42,947 nt of DNA from Pirellulaceae bacterium. GTDB lineage: Bacteria; Planctomycetota; Planctomycetia; Pirellulales; Pirellulaceae. The DNA is taken from the NCBI GenBank assembly GCA_024102795.1, contig JAGFJK010000321.1, positions 1-42,947 on the forward strand, read 5' to 3'. The stretch's first letter is position 1; each line of letters starts with the position of its first letter. Shown piece by piece: positions 7,445 to 17,274 of this stretch. The position numbers were made by a program, and so were the translations under genes. The notes beneath the pieces were generated by a model. It was not told the origin of the DNA and did no database searches. It saw only the letters and a program-made list of their open reading frames with translations.

Positions 7445-10400
7445 ATGCATGCTCTGGGCCACCTCATCCTGTTGTCGTGGTTGGCGTTTCCGCATCCCTT
7501 GGCAGGCCACAACAGCGGCTGTCCATCTGCTGGGTTTCCGATCGACGTCGGTGCCTCCGTTGCTGACCAGCTACTGCAATCGTCACAGCCGGTACAACCG
7601 GCGGCGCCGCTGGTGCGGCTGCGTGGCTTTCGCGGAGGAGTGCCGCAGGAAGCGGCTGAGTTGGTATCCGGATCCATGCCCGCGATGTGGGTTGCGATTC
7701 CCTATCAGCGGCTCAACGCGCTTGTCGAAATCGTGGGTGGAAGCGCGGATGCGAATGACTTGGGGTACCTCCAGCTTCTGCTGGACGGAAGCCCGCTCGA
7801 CAACGGAAAGCATCTGGCGGGGCCGGGGGAAATCCGTCTGGACGGCGGCCTGAGCATCCTCACATTTCGCTATTCCCTCCCCTGCCCGCCGCTCGGCAGG
7901 CATCTGTTGCAGGCGCGCTACGTTCAAGGGGGACGCTGGAGTGGCATCTCGGCGGCGCTGCGATTCGAAATCGTGCCTCCCACGGCGCCGCGCATCATCG
8001 CCGCGTCGCAAGCCGGTTGTCCACCGACTCCGTTGGTTCAGCGGCGGTTCTTTCAGGCCAGGAACGAGCAGATCGTCTTGAAGTTGGCCAACGTACTTCC
8101 GGACACCCGCGTGCTGGCCGAAATTGACGGCCGGCCAGTGCAGTGCCAGGCCGTGGCGAACGGGTGCTGCGTCGAGTTGTCGTTGCGTAAGTGGGCGGAG
8201 CCGGGGATACATCGCCTGGTGGTGCGCAGCGTGGCCGAAAGCGATTGCGCCATCACAAGCGAACCGTCGGACGAAGTGTTGTTTCAGTATGCGGTGGCGA
8301 CTGATTACATTGACGGACTGGACGTCTGCAAACAGGAGCTGGCGGGACCAGCGTGTGCTTGTCCGCAGGCGCGCTCGGGTCAGTCGGGAACGGGTGCGGT
8401 GGAACCGGGCAGTATGTCGCCGCCTCGACCGCCGCTTGCTCCGCCTGGCAAATTGGAAGAGTTGCTTCCGCCCTTGCAGTCGCCGCTGCGTCCAATCCCA
8501 CGGAGTTCCAATCCGTATGGCATCGAGTCCGGGGTTCCGGATGAGGAGCCCACGTCGTCGGTGCGGCCGGTTGCCTTTCAAACGGACCAGCAGGCGCAAA
8601 CCGCGGTCACCTGGAAGTCCAGCGCAGAGGCTGCCGCCGCGGTGGTCGAGCATCAGCTTCGCCAGAACGAGATATTACGCCAGTCACGTGAACGAGTTGG
8701 CAAACTGGCCGACGACGTCATGGAGTTGCGCAAGCAAGCCGAACTCGACGAGCAGGAAGTGGATCGTTTCGCGAACCAGGCGGACCTCGCCCGTTCGGTG
8801 GCGGCCAGGGACTTGGACGGTGCGCGCAACGTGCGGCAAGCGCTGGAACGAGGTATTACGAGAATTCACACTTCGCTCAGCGAGGCGAACGCCGCGAAGG
8901 ACCAGGCCGCGAAGTCGGTCGCGGATGCCGACAAGGATACTTCGACCACGGAACTGTGGGATGGTGCGACGCGAGCGCGTCGCGACGCGACGCAGGCCGC
9001 CGCGGCCGTACAAGCGATTGTCGCGAACAACAAGCGGGCGGCTGAATCGTATGCGGCGGCTGATGTCGCGGTGCAGCGAGCCGAGCAGTTGGTGACCGAG
9101 TCCACGCAGGCCTGGCGGGAGGCCCGCGACGCGGCTGGGCGTCTGACGACGCTACGCGCAGAATTGCAGGCCGCCGAAATTAGGATCAAGGGCCGCTTGA
9201 CGGAGGTTCAGAACGCCAATACGCAGGCCCAGGTTCAGGCGGCTGAAGCCGCCGCCAAGTCGATTCGGGACGGCGCGGTTCGAACCCGTGCCGCGGTACG
9301 GTCGGCCCGCGATCAAGGAGCGGCTCATCACCAGACGGCACTGGATCGAGCGGGCCAGGTCAGCCGCCTTACCGGACAAGTAGCCGATATCGCCCGACAA
9401 GTCGAGCAGTTGGCGACCGACTCCCAGAATCAGGCGACTCGCGCCAGGTCTGCCGCCGATCGGGCTCATAGCCAGACCCAAGCCAGTGCCCAACGGATTG
9501 TTGGTTGGATTTCCCAAAAGACGCTGGACCTGAGCGAAACATGGGATCGGCTGGCGCTGCGGCTTCGTCACGCCCAAGACAGTGCCGATCGAATTGCGGG
9601 CCTGGCACGCACCGCGACGTCAGAAGCGGACCAGGCGCAAAGGGATGCAATCGAGGCCGCCAACCGCGCAAGGGCGGCCGTGGCTAGCCAATCACGGGCG
9701 ATCGAGCAGGCGGACCTGGCGACCGCTTCCTTCGAACTGGCGCGTGCGGCCGCGGCCGCGGAACGCCAGCGAGCTGGCAGCGTTCGATTGGAAGACGCGG
9801 CCATGGCCCAGGCCCGCGCGACCGTCGCGGAATTCCACGCGAAGGTCGCGGAGCGATGGGCCTCCGTGGCAGGCGACAAGAAGCTGCTCGCGCTAGGGCA
9901 GAGCGAATTGGCATCGCAAGCGGCGGTGGCTGCGGAACATGCGTCAGCGGAAGCGGTGGCTGGTGCCACGTCCGCTCGCCAGCAACAAGAGTCCGCTCAA
10001 GACCAGGTCGAACGGGGCGGAAAAGCACTGCGGGAACTGGAGGAGATTCTGCGGCTGATGCAGGAAGCTCGTGACAAGTTGCAAGGTTCGACAGGCCACT
10101 TGAGCGTCGAATTTGCCAGCAAGTCGTGGGCCGAAACGCAGTCGCTTGCCAACCTCGCGATGCAGGAGGCCGCGCGATTCGAAGTCGCCGCTCGTGCGGT
10201 GGACGCGGCAATGGCGTCCACGGCCCAGGAGACCACCGCAACTCACAAGGCGGCACTGGAAGCCCGGCATGCCCTGCACCGAGCTGACGAGGCGGCCAAA
10301 GCAACCGCCGCCGCCGCACGCGAAGCAGAAGAGGCCCGGCAGGCGGCGCAAAAGGAGCAAGGAGACGCCGCCGAGACCGCTCGTTTGGATCGGGAACTCG

Positions 10401-10915
10401 AGGTGCGGCGGGCAATTGCCGCCGTCGACGATCTGAAGAAGAGTGTGGCCGACAAGCTGGGGAAGCCGGAACAGTTGAAACAACTGGATGTCGAGCGGAC
10501 CATCACGTTTTTCTCGGCCGCCCACCTGCCGCTGCGCGACTTTGGACCAGGCGGCGAGGTGTACGATCAAGAGGGGCTGGTGATTTACGAAGACATGCAG
10601 TTCACTTATCGGGATAATGGAGAGTACTCGGTCCACTTCAAGGCGGGGACTCCCGCCGTGCCCGTGACACTGTACTTGCAGATTCTGGTTCGCAAGGCGC
10701 CGGACGGACCCTGGCACACGATCTCGCTGGAGCCGCTGCAGTTGCCGGTCGCTCGCAGTGCGAGCGGTAAACCTCAGCGCGGGGTGGTCGTCAAGCATGT
10801 GACCGGTCACTCGTCCGCTCTGGCGCGCCAGCCGGGCAAGGTTTGCGACATTCGCCGCGATGCCTCGGCCCGATTCGGGTTTGGAATCGCGGCGCTCGGA
10901 CACGAGGAACGGTAG
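7445..10915 (+). CDS. Giant exported coiled-coil protein
   Basis: 1156 residues with a signal-peptide-like start (MHALGHLILLSWLAFPHPLA). The ribosome-binding site is weak (GAGTGAAG). Four regions can be seen. Residues about 30-280 are beta-rich, with Cys residues and DGSPLDNGKHLAGPGEIRLD-type hairpins resembling an Ig/FN3-like fold. Residues about 280-385 are Pro-rich. Residues about 390-1010 form one very long Ala/Glu/Arg/Gln-rich helical rod (AAEAAAKSIRDGAVRTRAAV, AADRAHSQTQASAQRI and similar), almost certainly coiled coil. Residues about 1015-1156 form a separate beta-type C-terminal domain (ERTITFFSAAHLPLRDFGPG ... QFTYRDNGEYSVHFKAG). No enzyme motif is present. It is followed on the same strand by the secretin-like giant gene, so a periplasmic tether or scaffold for that pore is a reasonable inference. 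I do not recognise a named family. Confidence 0.8.
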   Translation: MHALGHLILLSWLAFPHPLAGHNSGCPSAGFPIDVGASVADQLLQSSQPVQPAAPLVRLRGFRGGVPQEAAELVSGSMPAMWVAIPYQRLNALVEIVGGSADANDLGYLQLLLDGSPLDNGKHLAGPGEIRLDGGLSILTFRYSLPCPPLGRHLLQARYVQGGRWSGISAALRFEIVPPTAPRIIAASQAGCPPTPLVQRRFFQARNEQIVLKLANVLPDTRVLAEIDGRPVQCQAVANGCCVELSLRKWAEPGIHRLVVRSVAESDCAITSEPSDEVLFQYAVATDYIDGLDVCKQELAGPACACPQARSGQSGTGAVEPGSMSPPRPPLAPPGKLEELLPPLQSPLRPIPRSSNPYGIESGVPDEEPTSSVRPVAFQTDQQAQTAVTWKSSAEAAAAVVEHQLRQNEILRQSRERVGKLADDVMELRKQAELDEQEVDRFANQADLARSVAARDLDGARNVRQALERGITRIHTSLSEANAAKDQAAKSVADADKDTSTTELWDGATRARRDATQAAAAVQAIVANNKRAAESYAAADVAVQRAEQLVTESTQAWREARDAAGRLTTLRAELQAAEIRIKGRLTEVQNANTQAQVQAAEAAAKSIRDGAVRTRAAVRSARDQGAAHHQTALDRAGQVSRLTGQVADIARQVEQLATDSQNQATRARSAADRAHSQTQASAQRIVGWISQKTLDLSETWDRLALRLRHAQDSADRIAGLARTATSEADQAQRDAIEAANRARAAVASQSRAIEQADLATASFELARAAAAAERQRAGSVRLEDAAMAQARATVAEFHAKVAERWASVAGDKKLLALGQSELASQAAVAAEHASAEAVAGATSARQQQESAQDQVERGGKALRELEEILRLMQEARDKLQGSTGHLSVEFASKSWAETQSLANLAMQEAARFEVAARAVDAAMASTAQETTATHKAALEARHALHRADEAAKATAAAAREAEEARQAAQKEQGDAAETARLDRELEVRRAIAAVDDLKKSVADKLGKPEQLKQLDVERTITFFSAAHLPLRDFGPGGEVYDQEGLVIYEDMQFTYRDNGEYSVHFKAGTPAVPVTLYLQILVRKAPDGPWHTISLEPLQLPVARSASGKPQRGVVVKHVTGHSSALARQPGKVCDIRRDASARFGFGIAALGHEER

Positions 10916-11265
10916 CCCGACACGGCGCGGCCCTGGCCTCCGCCTGCTGCCGGGGCGTGATCTTCAAGATGTGTGTGCATAATCACTTAGGACCTTGGGT
11001 CGGCGGTTGATGGCCGATACATCGGGGCCTCGACCCGAGTTCGCAACTCACCGCACTTTGCCAGGTCCGTGTAGATTCTTTGCGCAATCGGCAAAGTCGC
11101 CCCAATCGCGCCAACACGAACTCAACTCGTCGGGTTGTACCGACTTTGCCAGTTATGCCGAACAAGTTCGTACACCCCCATTGGTGTTCGGGCGCATCGT
11201 TCGCGTGTCTGTCGCTGCGCGCTTGGATGGGCCGCCTTTCAAGTCGAACAAGGACGCTCACGCTC
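10916..11265 (+). other. 350-bp gap between the two giant genes
   Basis: No gene of its own is supported. The downstream frame is open from 11080, so an earlier start for the secretin-like protein is possible, but its extra residues are not protein-like (Arg/Ser/Asn-rich) and lack a signal sequence. Two related strings, GCAAAGTCG (11092-11100) and the inverted CGACTTTGC, are present and could be regulatory. No confident promoter was found. Confidence 0.5.
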
Positions 11266-14200
11266 ATGACCCATTTTGCCCGCCACGGATTGTTTGCGAG
11301 CGTGGTCTGCTTTCTGGTCGCGTTCGCCCTGTTTCGGATCGGCAGCGGGGGATCCGAGCCGGAGGAACCTCGCGAGTTGCCGGCGGCGCTCGCCCAGGCG
11401 GAACTGCGCCGCCTGCCGCCGGTGGAAGGGGGACTTGAACAAGGGCTACTACCAACTACTCGCGAACGGGATCTGTCAGTTCGACCCGCTACGCATCTGG
11501 TTGTCCAACCCGGTGTGGTGTTCAACTGGGCCAATGGACAGGAGAAGCGAGCGCGGCTGGTGGATGTCACAACCAAACTCGGGACGCCAACCCTGCACTG
11601 GTCCGTGGGAGAAACTGAGTCGGAACTTTGGCTGGACACGGAGGAGTTCCGCTTGATCATCGAACCGGCGGCCGATACTGACGTGGTAGTCGTCAAAGAC
11701 GATCAGGGAAAGGACTGGCGAGGGGGACCGGCGGCGTCGATACCAATTACGATTCCAGGGAATGGCCGGCCGAAGCGCGTGCTGACGCTGTCTAAAGACG
11801 GCGCAAGTGAGCCGGCATTCCACACGATTACCGTACACTTGCCGTTGGCTGGACCGTCGCCCCCGGTCGTAGCGAGGGCTTTTAACAACAGCCGGTCGAG
11901 TGCAAATCCAGTTACGCACCCGGACCTTTCCTCCACAACGGGCGTACGGACGTATGGGCAGTACCTTCGCGTCAGCGGCACGATGCGTCCCGACTCCGAT
12001 CTCGGCGACCTGCGGTTCGCCCTATTTAAGCGCAGCGACGACAATTGGAGGCAGGTTGGAGACCTGATCGTGCCGACCACTCCACGCGTTCCGGCAGACG
12101 GCATCTGGGAAACGGAGCTGGTGTTGCCTTTGCTTGAGCGACGGTTTGCCGGCGCGCTACTACCCCTGTCGGTCGCCCGCGAGCGTCATAGTGTAGCCGC
12201 GTCGTTGTTGCACTTTACGGTGATGGAAGAGAAACTGATTGCCGATCCGCCCACGATTACAGGGGTCTCGCAGCCAGGTTCGTCAAATGGTTTCGAAACG
12301 GTCTCGAAAGATGCGGTTGCCAATTCCTACTTGTTGAATCACAAATCCAGAACCTTCAAACTGTCTGGCACAGTAAATTTAGGAACGACTGAAGAGAAGA
12401 ATGACTCCCGCGTAGTGATCTTTCAAGAGGTGGGCACCAGTCGGCGCGAGGTACTGCCGGGCCCTTCCCGGCCAAACGAGCGAGGGTTTGCAGTATCTGC
12501 GGAAGGGACATGGGAATCGGATGAGATTTCCGTCGAAGCCGACGGGGATTTTCGCTATTCGGCGGTTCTTGTTCAAGGCAACCAACAGACTCTCGCCTCG
12601 AACTCGGTATTGGTCCGCGTACGCACGAACGGGCCGCGGATCGTCGATATCTCCCCGCAGAATCGTTTGATTGCCGAGGGCCGCATCAAGCTTACGACCT
12701 ACTTCAATCGAGAGAACCCGCTGAATTCCGCCCTTGCGAAGGACAAAGCCTTTTACGTGATCAAGGGGCCCGGAACCAATGCAGCTTCTGGCGACGGGCC
12801 ACAAGATGTGATCTATGACGCGACGGACAATGCGGTGACACTGGTCTTTCAGGACTATCAGTATGATGGCAACTTCGTAGTTTCGATCACGCCCCGTCCC
12901 GCTAGCGGTAAGTCCTTGAACGACCTGTTTGGGAACACGCTGGAACTCGACGATCCAGGCGCAACTTCTTACGACATCCCTCTGGTCCGCACCCGCCTGT
13001 CGGAAACTCCCAGCGTCGCGCCGGGCATCTCGCACACGACGGGCCCCTATGTCCCGTTCCACGAGTTCACGGGACCGCGCGAATCGACCAGCGGCTTCAA
13101 TCCCAACGACAAAGTCGAAACCCGCGTCGCCCGACTGTACTACTATCGCGACGCGCATCGCGTGGCCCAGATCATCAACCGGAAAGTCAAGTCGTACAAC
13201 CGCCAGGCCGTCGATATGGCTCGGCAACTGGCCGACCGGGCGCGGCAGGAGGCGGAGCGGCGGACGCGGGCTCGCCAGGCGGCGGAGCGCGAGGCGATCC
13301 GCAAGGCCGAGGAGACGCGGGCCGCGGAGCGCGATCTGCAGGCCGCCGAGCAGCAGTTTGCGGAAGCGGCCCGCAGCCTGAACCGGCAGGTGCGACAAGG
13401 GACGACGGATCCCGAGCAACAACGCGACGTAGCCAGCCTCGAGGAACTCGTGCGCCGAACGGGCGGACAGGTCGATCGGCTGCGATCCACCGTTCAGCAA
13501 CTTCGCGGCCAGGAGGCCCAGGCCAACGAGCAGGCCCAGGTGCAAGAGGCACTGGAGCAGGCGGCCGTGGCCGACCAGTTTCGCCAGGAAGTGGCCGCCG
13601 CCGCGGCCGATCCCGATACCTTCGCCCCCGGTGTGCCCGACTCGTACGATCCCGTGGAACAGGTCTCCGTGTCGGTGATCGGCGAGGGGCTGATCCACCT
13701 CCGCGGACCGCTCAAGGGCATCAATATCATCCGCACGATGATCGACCAGATCGACACGCCGATGGGCCAGGTCCGGGTGTCGGTGCATACGGTGCAGATC
13801 AACGGCGAGCGCGAACAGCGGATGGAAGTGGTGGCCAATCGAATTCAGCGGTATATCGACCAGGCTCGCTTCCTGACGCTGCAGTGCGGCGAAATGCTCC
13901 GCCGCGCCGTGGTGCAGGTGGCGGCGCGCAAGGCCGAGGAAGCTCGTGCGCTGTACCCCGAATCAACTCAGCATGCTCGCGATCAACGGTATCTGTATGC
14001 GTTCTTCGGCGAAGACTTTGTCGAGGAGCTGCGGTCGTTGGACTCCGAGTTCCTGCGAACGGGAAACAAACTGCTCTCGCTCCATTCGATGGATACCACC
14101 AGCCTCTCGTCGGCCTTGACGCTGATGGCGCTGGCCAAGAACTCCACCCGGCAGGAGATCTTCGCCGAATTCGACCAGATGATGGCCACGGAGCTGCCGG

Positions 14201-17200
14201 CCGCGGAAGCCCGCAACCTGGAGGCTGGGATGGCGGGTTGCGAGGGCGACGAGAAGAGCGGCTGCAAGGAACCGCCGCCGTTCTATCCGCTTGCGCAGAA
14301 CGCCCGTTTCGAGTCGTTGCGGGCCTTCTTCAACGGCGAGATCGGCCACGACGACACGATGACCCCCCTGCAGCGCGAATTCATCCGCCTGGCCCAGATC
14401 CTCAAGAGCCGCCTGATCACCGAACTGGAATACAAACAGCGGGTGACCGAGCGAGCGATTATCGAAGAGCTGCTGGGTAACCGGCTGGACGAACTACGTG
14501 CCGCGAAGACGAAAGAGGAAAAAGCAGGGGAGCTCTATGACAGGCGACAGGAAGCGATTCAGGAGGCTCAAGTCAAAGTTGTGAACCAGGTTGCGGTCGT
14601 CACGGCTGAAGCTGGTGTCGTGGACGAACGCCTGCGCAGATACGGTGCAACGGCGGAGGAAGTACAAGGCACTCTAAGAGCAGTCTGGATGAAGCTCGAA
14701 CAGCATTCGCGACGACGAGTTGATCGTACGATTCAACGGTGGGCCACGGAGTTTCAAAAGGTTGATCCAAAACTGTCCAACGCTTTGAAGACGGAGACGG
14801 ATGCCATAATGGCGAGGTATGCAGCTTCGAATGACCAGAGTTTCGGTGAACGCACGCATCAAATGGACCAGGAGATTGTCGAGGCGCTGAATCGGGCACT
14901 TCTAGCCGCAGGTGAGGATAAGTATCCGATAAAACGTGACTTGAATATTGAGGTTGATGTCCAGATACCTTCTGTCCTGGGACATCCCAGCTTCATATAC
15001 AGATTCGAGATCGATCCCGACGGAAGGGTGATCGTCAAAGACGGTGCGGCATTCATGAGGCCGCTGGTGGCGACATTGTCGGCGACAGCGTCGGAGGCTA
15101 GCACTTGGATCAATGACAATTTCAACCTGTCAGCGCCAGAAAGTGAACATTTGAAGGAAGTTGTCGAGCTGCTACAGCGCGTGAGTCCCGAAGAAGATGT
15201 CAAAGCTATCGACAACCTCAGTCAACTGCTACGAGCTTTGGAAAGGATATCGTCCATCCTGGTAGTCGTTCGGAGTAACGTAACGCAGTTGACGGACGAT
15301 CTTCGGCGAATCGCCAGGGGAATTGACGAAGAGCAGATTTCTGGAGAGCAGGTGCTTGCCGATTGGTATCGAGTTCGAGACAGCCTGTTGCGATTTACTA
15401 GAGGTCCGTTGAGGACTCAGAAGGTCGAGGCGGCCGTGCAGGCCACACAAAAGGCATTCGATGAACTTCTGGACCAGGCTGTCCGATTGAATCTGGCACG
15501 GAAAAACGCCGCAAACTCTCGGAGGCCACTAGACCATAAGAAGTTCCTTGACCAACTGATCGACGATCTCGAGGAGAAGTACATTGAACTGCTGGAAGGT
15601 ACGCGGGCACACACTGCCAACATCGACAACTATCTGAAGCGGCTCACCACGGCGCTGGACGACGATTTCAACACGCAGTTTTATTTTCCCACATTCCGCT
15701 TCGTGCGCGAAGCCAGCACCTACTGGGACGTCCAGTTCGGCCAGACGGAAACGACCAGCATCCTGGCCAATAACCGCCAGTTCGCCAAGGTGCTGCCCGG
15801 CGCCACAATGGAGTTTGACCTGCCGGCGCGCGATATCCTGCTCGTGGAGGCGGTCAACGGTGCCAAGGCGCTGATCGACGACGTCGGTGCGCTGGCGAAC
15901 GACCCCACCTTTCTGGCGGCCGCTCGCTTGCAAGGGCCCTTCAGCACGGCCAGTCCCCCGCGAGGTACGACGAACGGCCTGCCCCCTGAACGGAACGTCC
16001 TGTCGGGGCTGAGCACGGATACGGCCGAGAGGTTGCTGGCTCAGAACAGCGGCAGCCAGAACCAGTTCGGCGCGAACCTGGAAAACCTGATTCCGGACCC
16101 GGCGATCTACAAGTTCGAAACCGGGACGGGCTACGAAATCCGCCCCGTCATTCAACCCGATGGCCAGGCCGTCGTGTTTGACTTCAACTATCTGTACACG
16201 ACCAATGTTCGCGAGCCTGTGCGGGCGGACGAGAAGCACCTGGGACGAGTCAAGCGGCACTTTATACACACCGACGTGCAACTGAGCAATTTCGAACTGC
16301 GCGAAGTGAGTCGCTACCAGGTGGCGCTTAAGGCGGCGCGCACCTCGCGCGGTGTGCCGCTGTTCGAGGACGTGCCAGTGGTCGGGGTGCTGTTTCGCCC
16401 TTTGCCCTCGCAGGAATCCTCGCTGCAACAAAACCTGGTCATGGCCCAGGCCACGATCTTTCCCACGCTGTTCGACCTGATGGGCCTGCGGTGGGCGCCG
16501 GTCGTGGCGGATGTCGATCCGATGCAGTTGTCGAACCGAGAGTTCATCGTCCGCGGTCGCCAATCGTTCATTCAGAATCGGGTATACGACGAAGCCAGTT
16601 CGCAGGTCGACCACTTCCTGCGGATCCCGGAGTCGTTGCGGCGTCCCGATCTGTACCGGTCCCAGTATACGATCCCGCGGTTGCATCCCAATGGATATAA
16701 CGGAGCGGGCCTGGATTATCGCGACAGCACGCTGCAGGAAGGATACCAGCCCAACCGCTTGTATCCTCAAGAGCGGTTCGCTCCTCCCAAGTCCCAGGAG
16801 GGCGCGCCGTTCCTGCCACACCGCAACTACGGTCATCCGAGCGGCACTTATGTGGAAGAGTTTCCAGTACAGGATGTGATGCCCCGGCAACCGGATCCCA
16901 GGCCGCTCTCGGACCCTGGTGGTCGAAACGTGCCGTCCGTGGCGCCGGGGGCAGCCGCTCCCGGTCGCTGGACGCCAGCATCCGGTGGCGGCCAACCCGG
17001 ACAACCGGAACCCAACGCCCTTCCAACACCACCCTCGATCAATGCCCCATTGCCGGCCGGCGGAGGTCCGCAGTTCCCGCACCATCAGGCTCCCCCGTTC
17101 AGCGTCCTGGTACCGGCGCAAGGCCAAGTCGTGACCCCCTCCCAGCCGCAACAACTCAGGCAGACGCCAGCCGCCCAGATGTCGTCCAGGGCCAGCCACT

Positions 17201-17226
17201 TTCAGCCGGGCTCGCAGGACCGGTGA
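11266..17226 (+). CDS. Giant secretin-like outer-membrane pore protein
   Basis: 1986 residues. The start at 11266 gives a signal/anchor sequence (MTHFARHGLFASVVCFLVAF), with AAGGA 11 nt upstream. Residues about 30-610 are beta-rich, with two or three Ig/Big-like domains. About 625-790 is an Arg/Ala/Glu/Gln coiled coil (RARQEAERRTRARQAAERE). About 801-845 resembles a secretin ring-building domain (IHLRGPLKGINIIRTMIDQI, then DTPMGQVRVSVHTVQ). About 850-1530 is a long helical insertion. About 1620-1760 looks like the secretin core: IRPVIQPDGQAVVFDFNYLY and the gate signature RGVPLFEDVPVVGVLFRP, matching 'GvPlLgdIPvlG.LF'. The last 145 residues are Pro/Gly/Gln-rich. Secretins form gated outer-membrane rings for type II/III secretion and type IV pili; usual length is 400-750 residues. 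No GspE/PilB-type ATPase is nearby. A planctomycetal surface-pore role is inference. Confidence 0.65.
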   Translation: MTHFARHGLFASVVCFLVAFALFRIGSGGSEPEEPRELPAALAQAELRRLPPVEGGLEQGLLPTTRERDLSVRPATHLVVQPGVVFNWANGQEKRARLVDVTTKLGTPTLHWSVGETESELWLDTEEFRLIIEPAADTDVVVVKDDQGKDWRGGPAASIPITIPGNGRPKRVLTLSKDGASEPAFHTITVHLPLAGPSPPVVARAFNNSRSSANPVTHPDLSSTTGVRTYGQYLRVSGTMRPDSDLGDLRFALFKRSDDNWRQVGDLIVPTTPRVPADGIWETELVLPLLERRFAGALLPLSVARERHSVAASLLHFTVMEEKLIADPPTITGVSQPGSSNGFETVSKDAVANSYLLNHKSRTFKLSGTVNLGTTEEKNDSRVVIFQEVGTSRREVLPGPSRPNERGFAVSAEGTWESDEISVEADGDFRYSAVLVQGNQQTLASNSVLVRVRTNGPRIVDISPQNRLIAEGRIKLTTYFNRENPLNSALAKDKAFYVIKGPGTNAASGDGPQDVIYDATDNAVTLVFQDYQYDGNFVVSITPRPASGKSLNDLFGNTLELDDPGATSYDIPLVRTRLSETPSVAPGISHTTGPYVPFHEFTGPRESTSGFNPNDKVETRVARLYYYRDAHRVAQIINRKVKSYNRQAVDMARQLADRARQEAERRTRARQAAEREAIRKAEETRAAERDLQAAEQQFAEAARSLNRQVRQGTTDPEQQRDVASLEELVRRTGGQVDRLRSTVQQLRGQEAQANEQAQVQEALEQAAVADQFRQEVAAAAADPDTFAPGVPDSYDPVEQVSVSVIGEGLIHLRGPLKGINIIRTMIDQIDTPMGQVRVSVHTVQINGEREQRMEVVANRIQRYIDQARFLTLQCGEMLRRAVVQVAARKAEEARALYPESTQHARDQRYLYAFFGEDFVEELRSLDSEFLRTGNKLLSLHSMDTTSLSSALTLMALAKNSTRQEIFAEFDQMMATELPAAEARNLEAGMAGCEGDEKSGCKEPPPFYPLAQNARFESLRAFFNGEIGHDDTMTPLQREFIRLAQILKSRLITELEYKQRVTERAIIEELLGNRLDELRAAKTKEEKAGELYDRRQEAIQEAQVKVVNQVAVVTAEAGVVDERLRRYGATAEEVQGTLRAVWMKLEQHSRRRVDRTIQRWATEFQKVDPKLSNALKTETDAIMARYAASNDQSFGERTHQMDQEIVEALNRALLAAGEDKYPIKRDLNIEVDVQIPSVLGHPSFIYRFEIDPDGRVIVKDGAAFMRPLVATLSATASEASTWINDNFNLSAPESEHLKEVVELLQRVSPEEDVKAIDNLSQLLRALERISSILVVVRSNVTQLTDDLRRIARGIDEEQISGEQVLADWYRVRDSLLRFTRGPLRTQKVEAAVQATQKAFDELLDQAVRLNLARKNAANSRRPLDHKKFLDQLIDDLEEKYIELLEGTRAHTANIDNYLKRLTTALDDDFNTQFYFPTFRFVREASTYWDVQFGQTETTSILANNRQFAKVLPGATMEFDLPARDILLVEAVNGAKALIDDVGALANDPTFLAAARLQGPFSTASPPRGTTNGLPPERNVLSGLSTDTAERLLAQNSGSQNQFGANLENLIPDPAIYKFETGTGYEIRPVIQPDGQAVVFDFNYLYTTNVREPVRADEKHLGRVKRHFIHTDVQLSNFELREVSRYQVALKAARTSRGVPLFEDVPVVGVLFRPLPSQESSLQQNLVMAQATIFPTLFDLMGLRWAPVVADVDPMQLSNREFIVRGRQSFIQNRVYDEASSQVDHFLRIPESLRRPDLYRSQYTIPRLHPNGYNGAGLDYRDSTLQEGYQPNRLYPQERFAPPKSQEGAPFLPHRNYGHPSGTYVEEFPVQDVMPRQPDPRPLSDPGGRNVPSVAPGAAAPGRWTPASGGGQPGQPEPNALPTPPSINAPLPAGGGPQFPHHQAPPFSVLVPAQGQVVTPSQPQQLRQTPAAQMSSRASHFQPGSQDR

Positions 17227-17274
17227 GGCATGAACACGGCCGAACTCCCACACTTGATTTGTCGAAGGTGCCGG

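Noticed and set aside
12379..13788. 469-codon minus-strand frame opposite the coiled-coil part of the secretin-like gene
   Set aside because: A shadow caused by GC-rich third positions; no start-site signal and no recognisable protein pattern.
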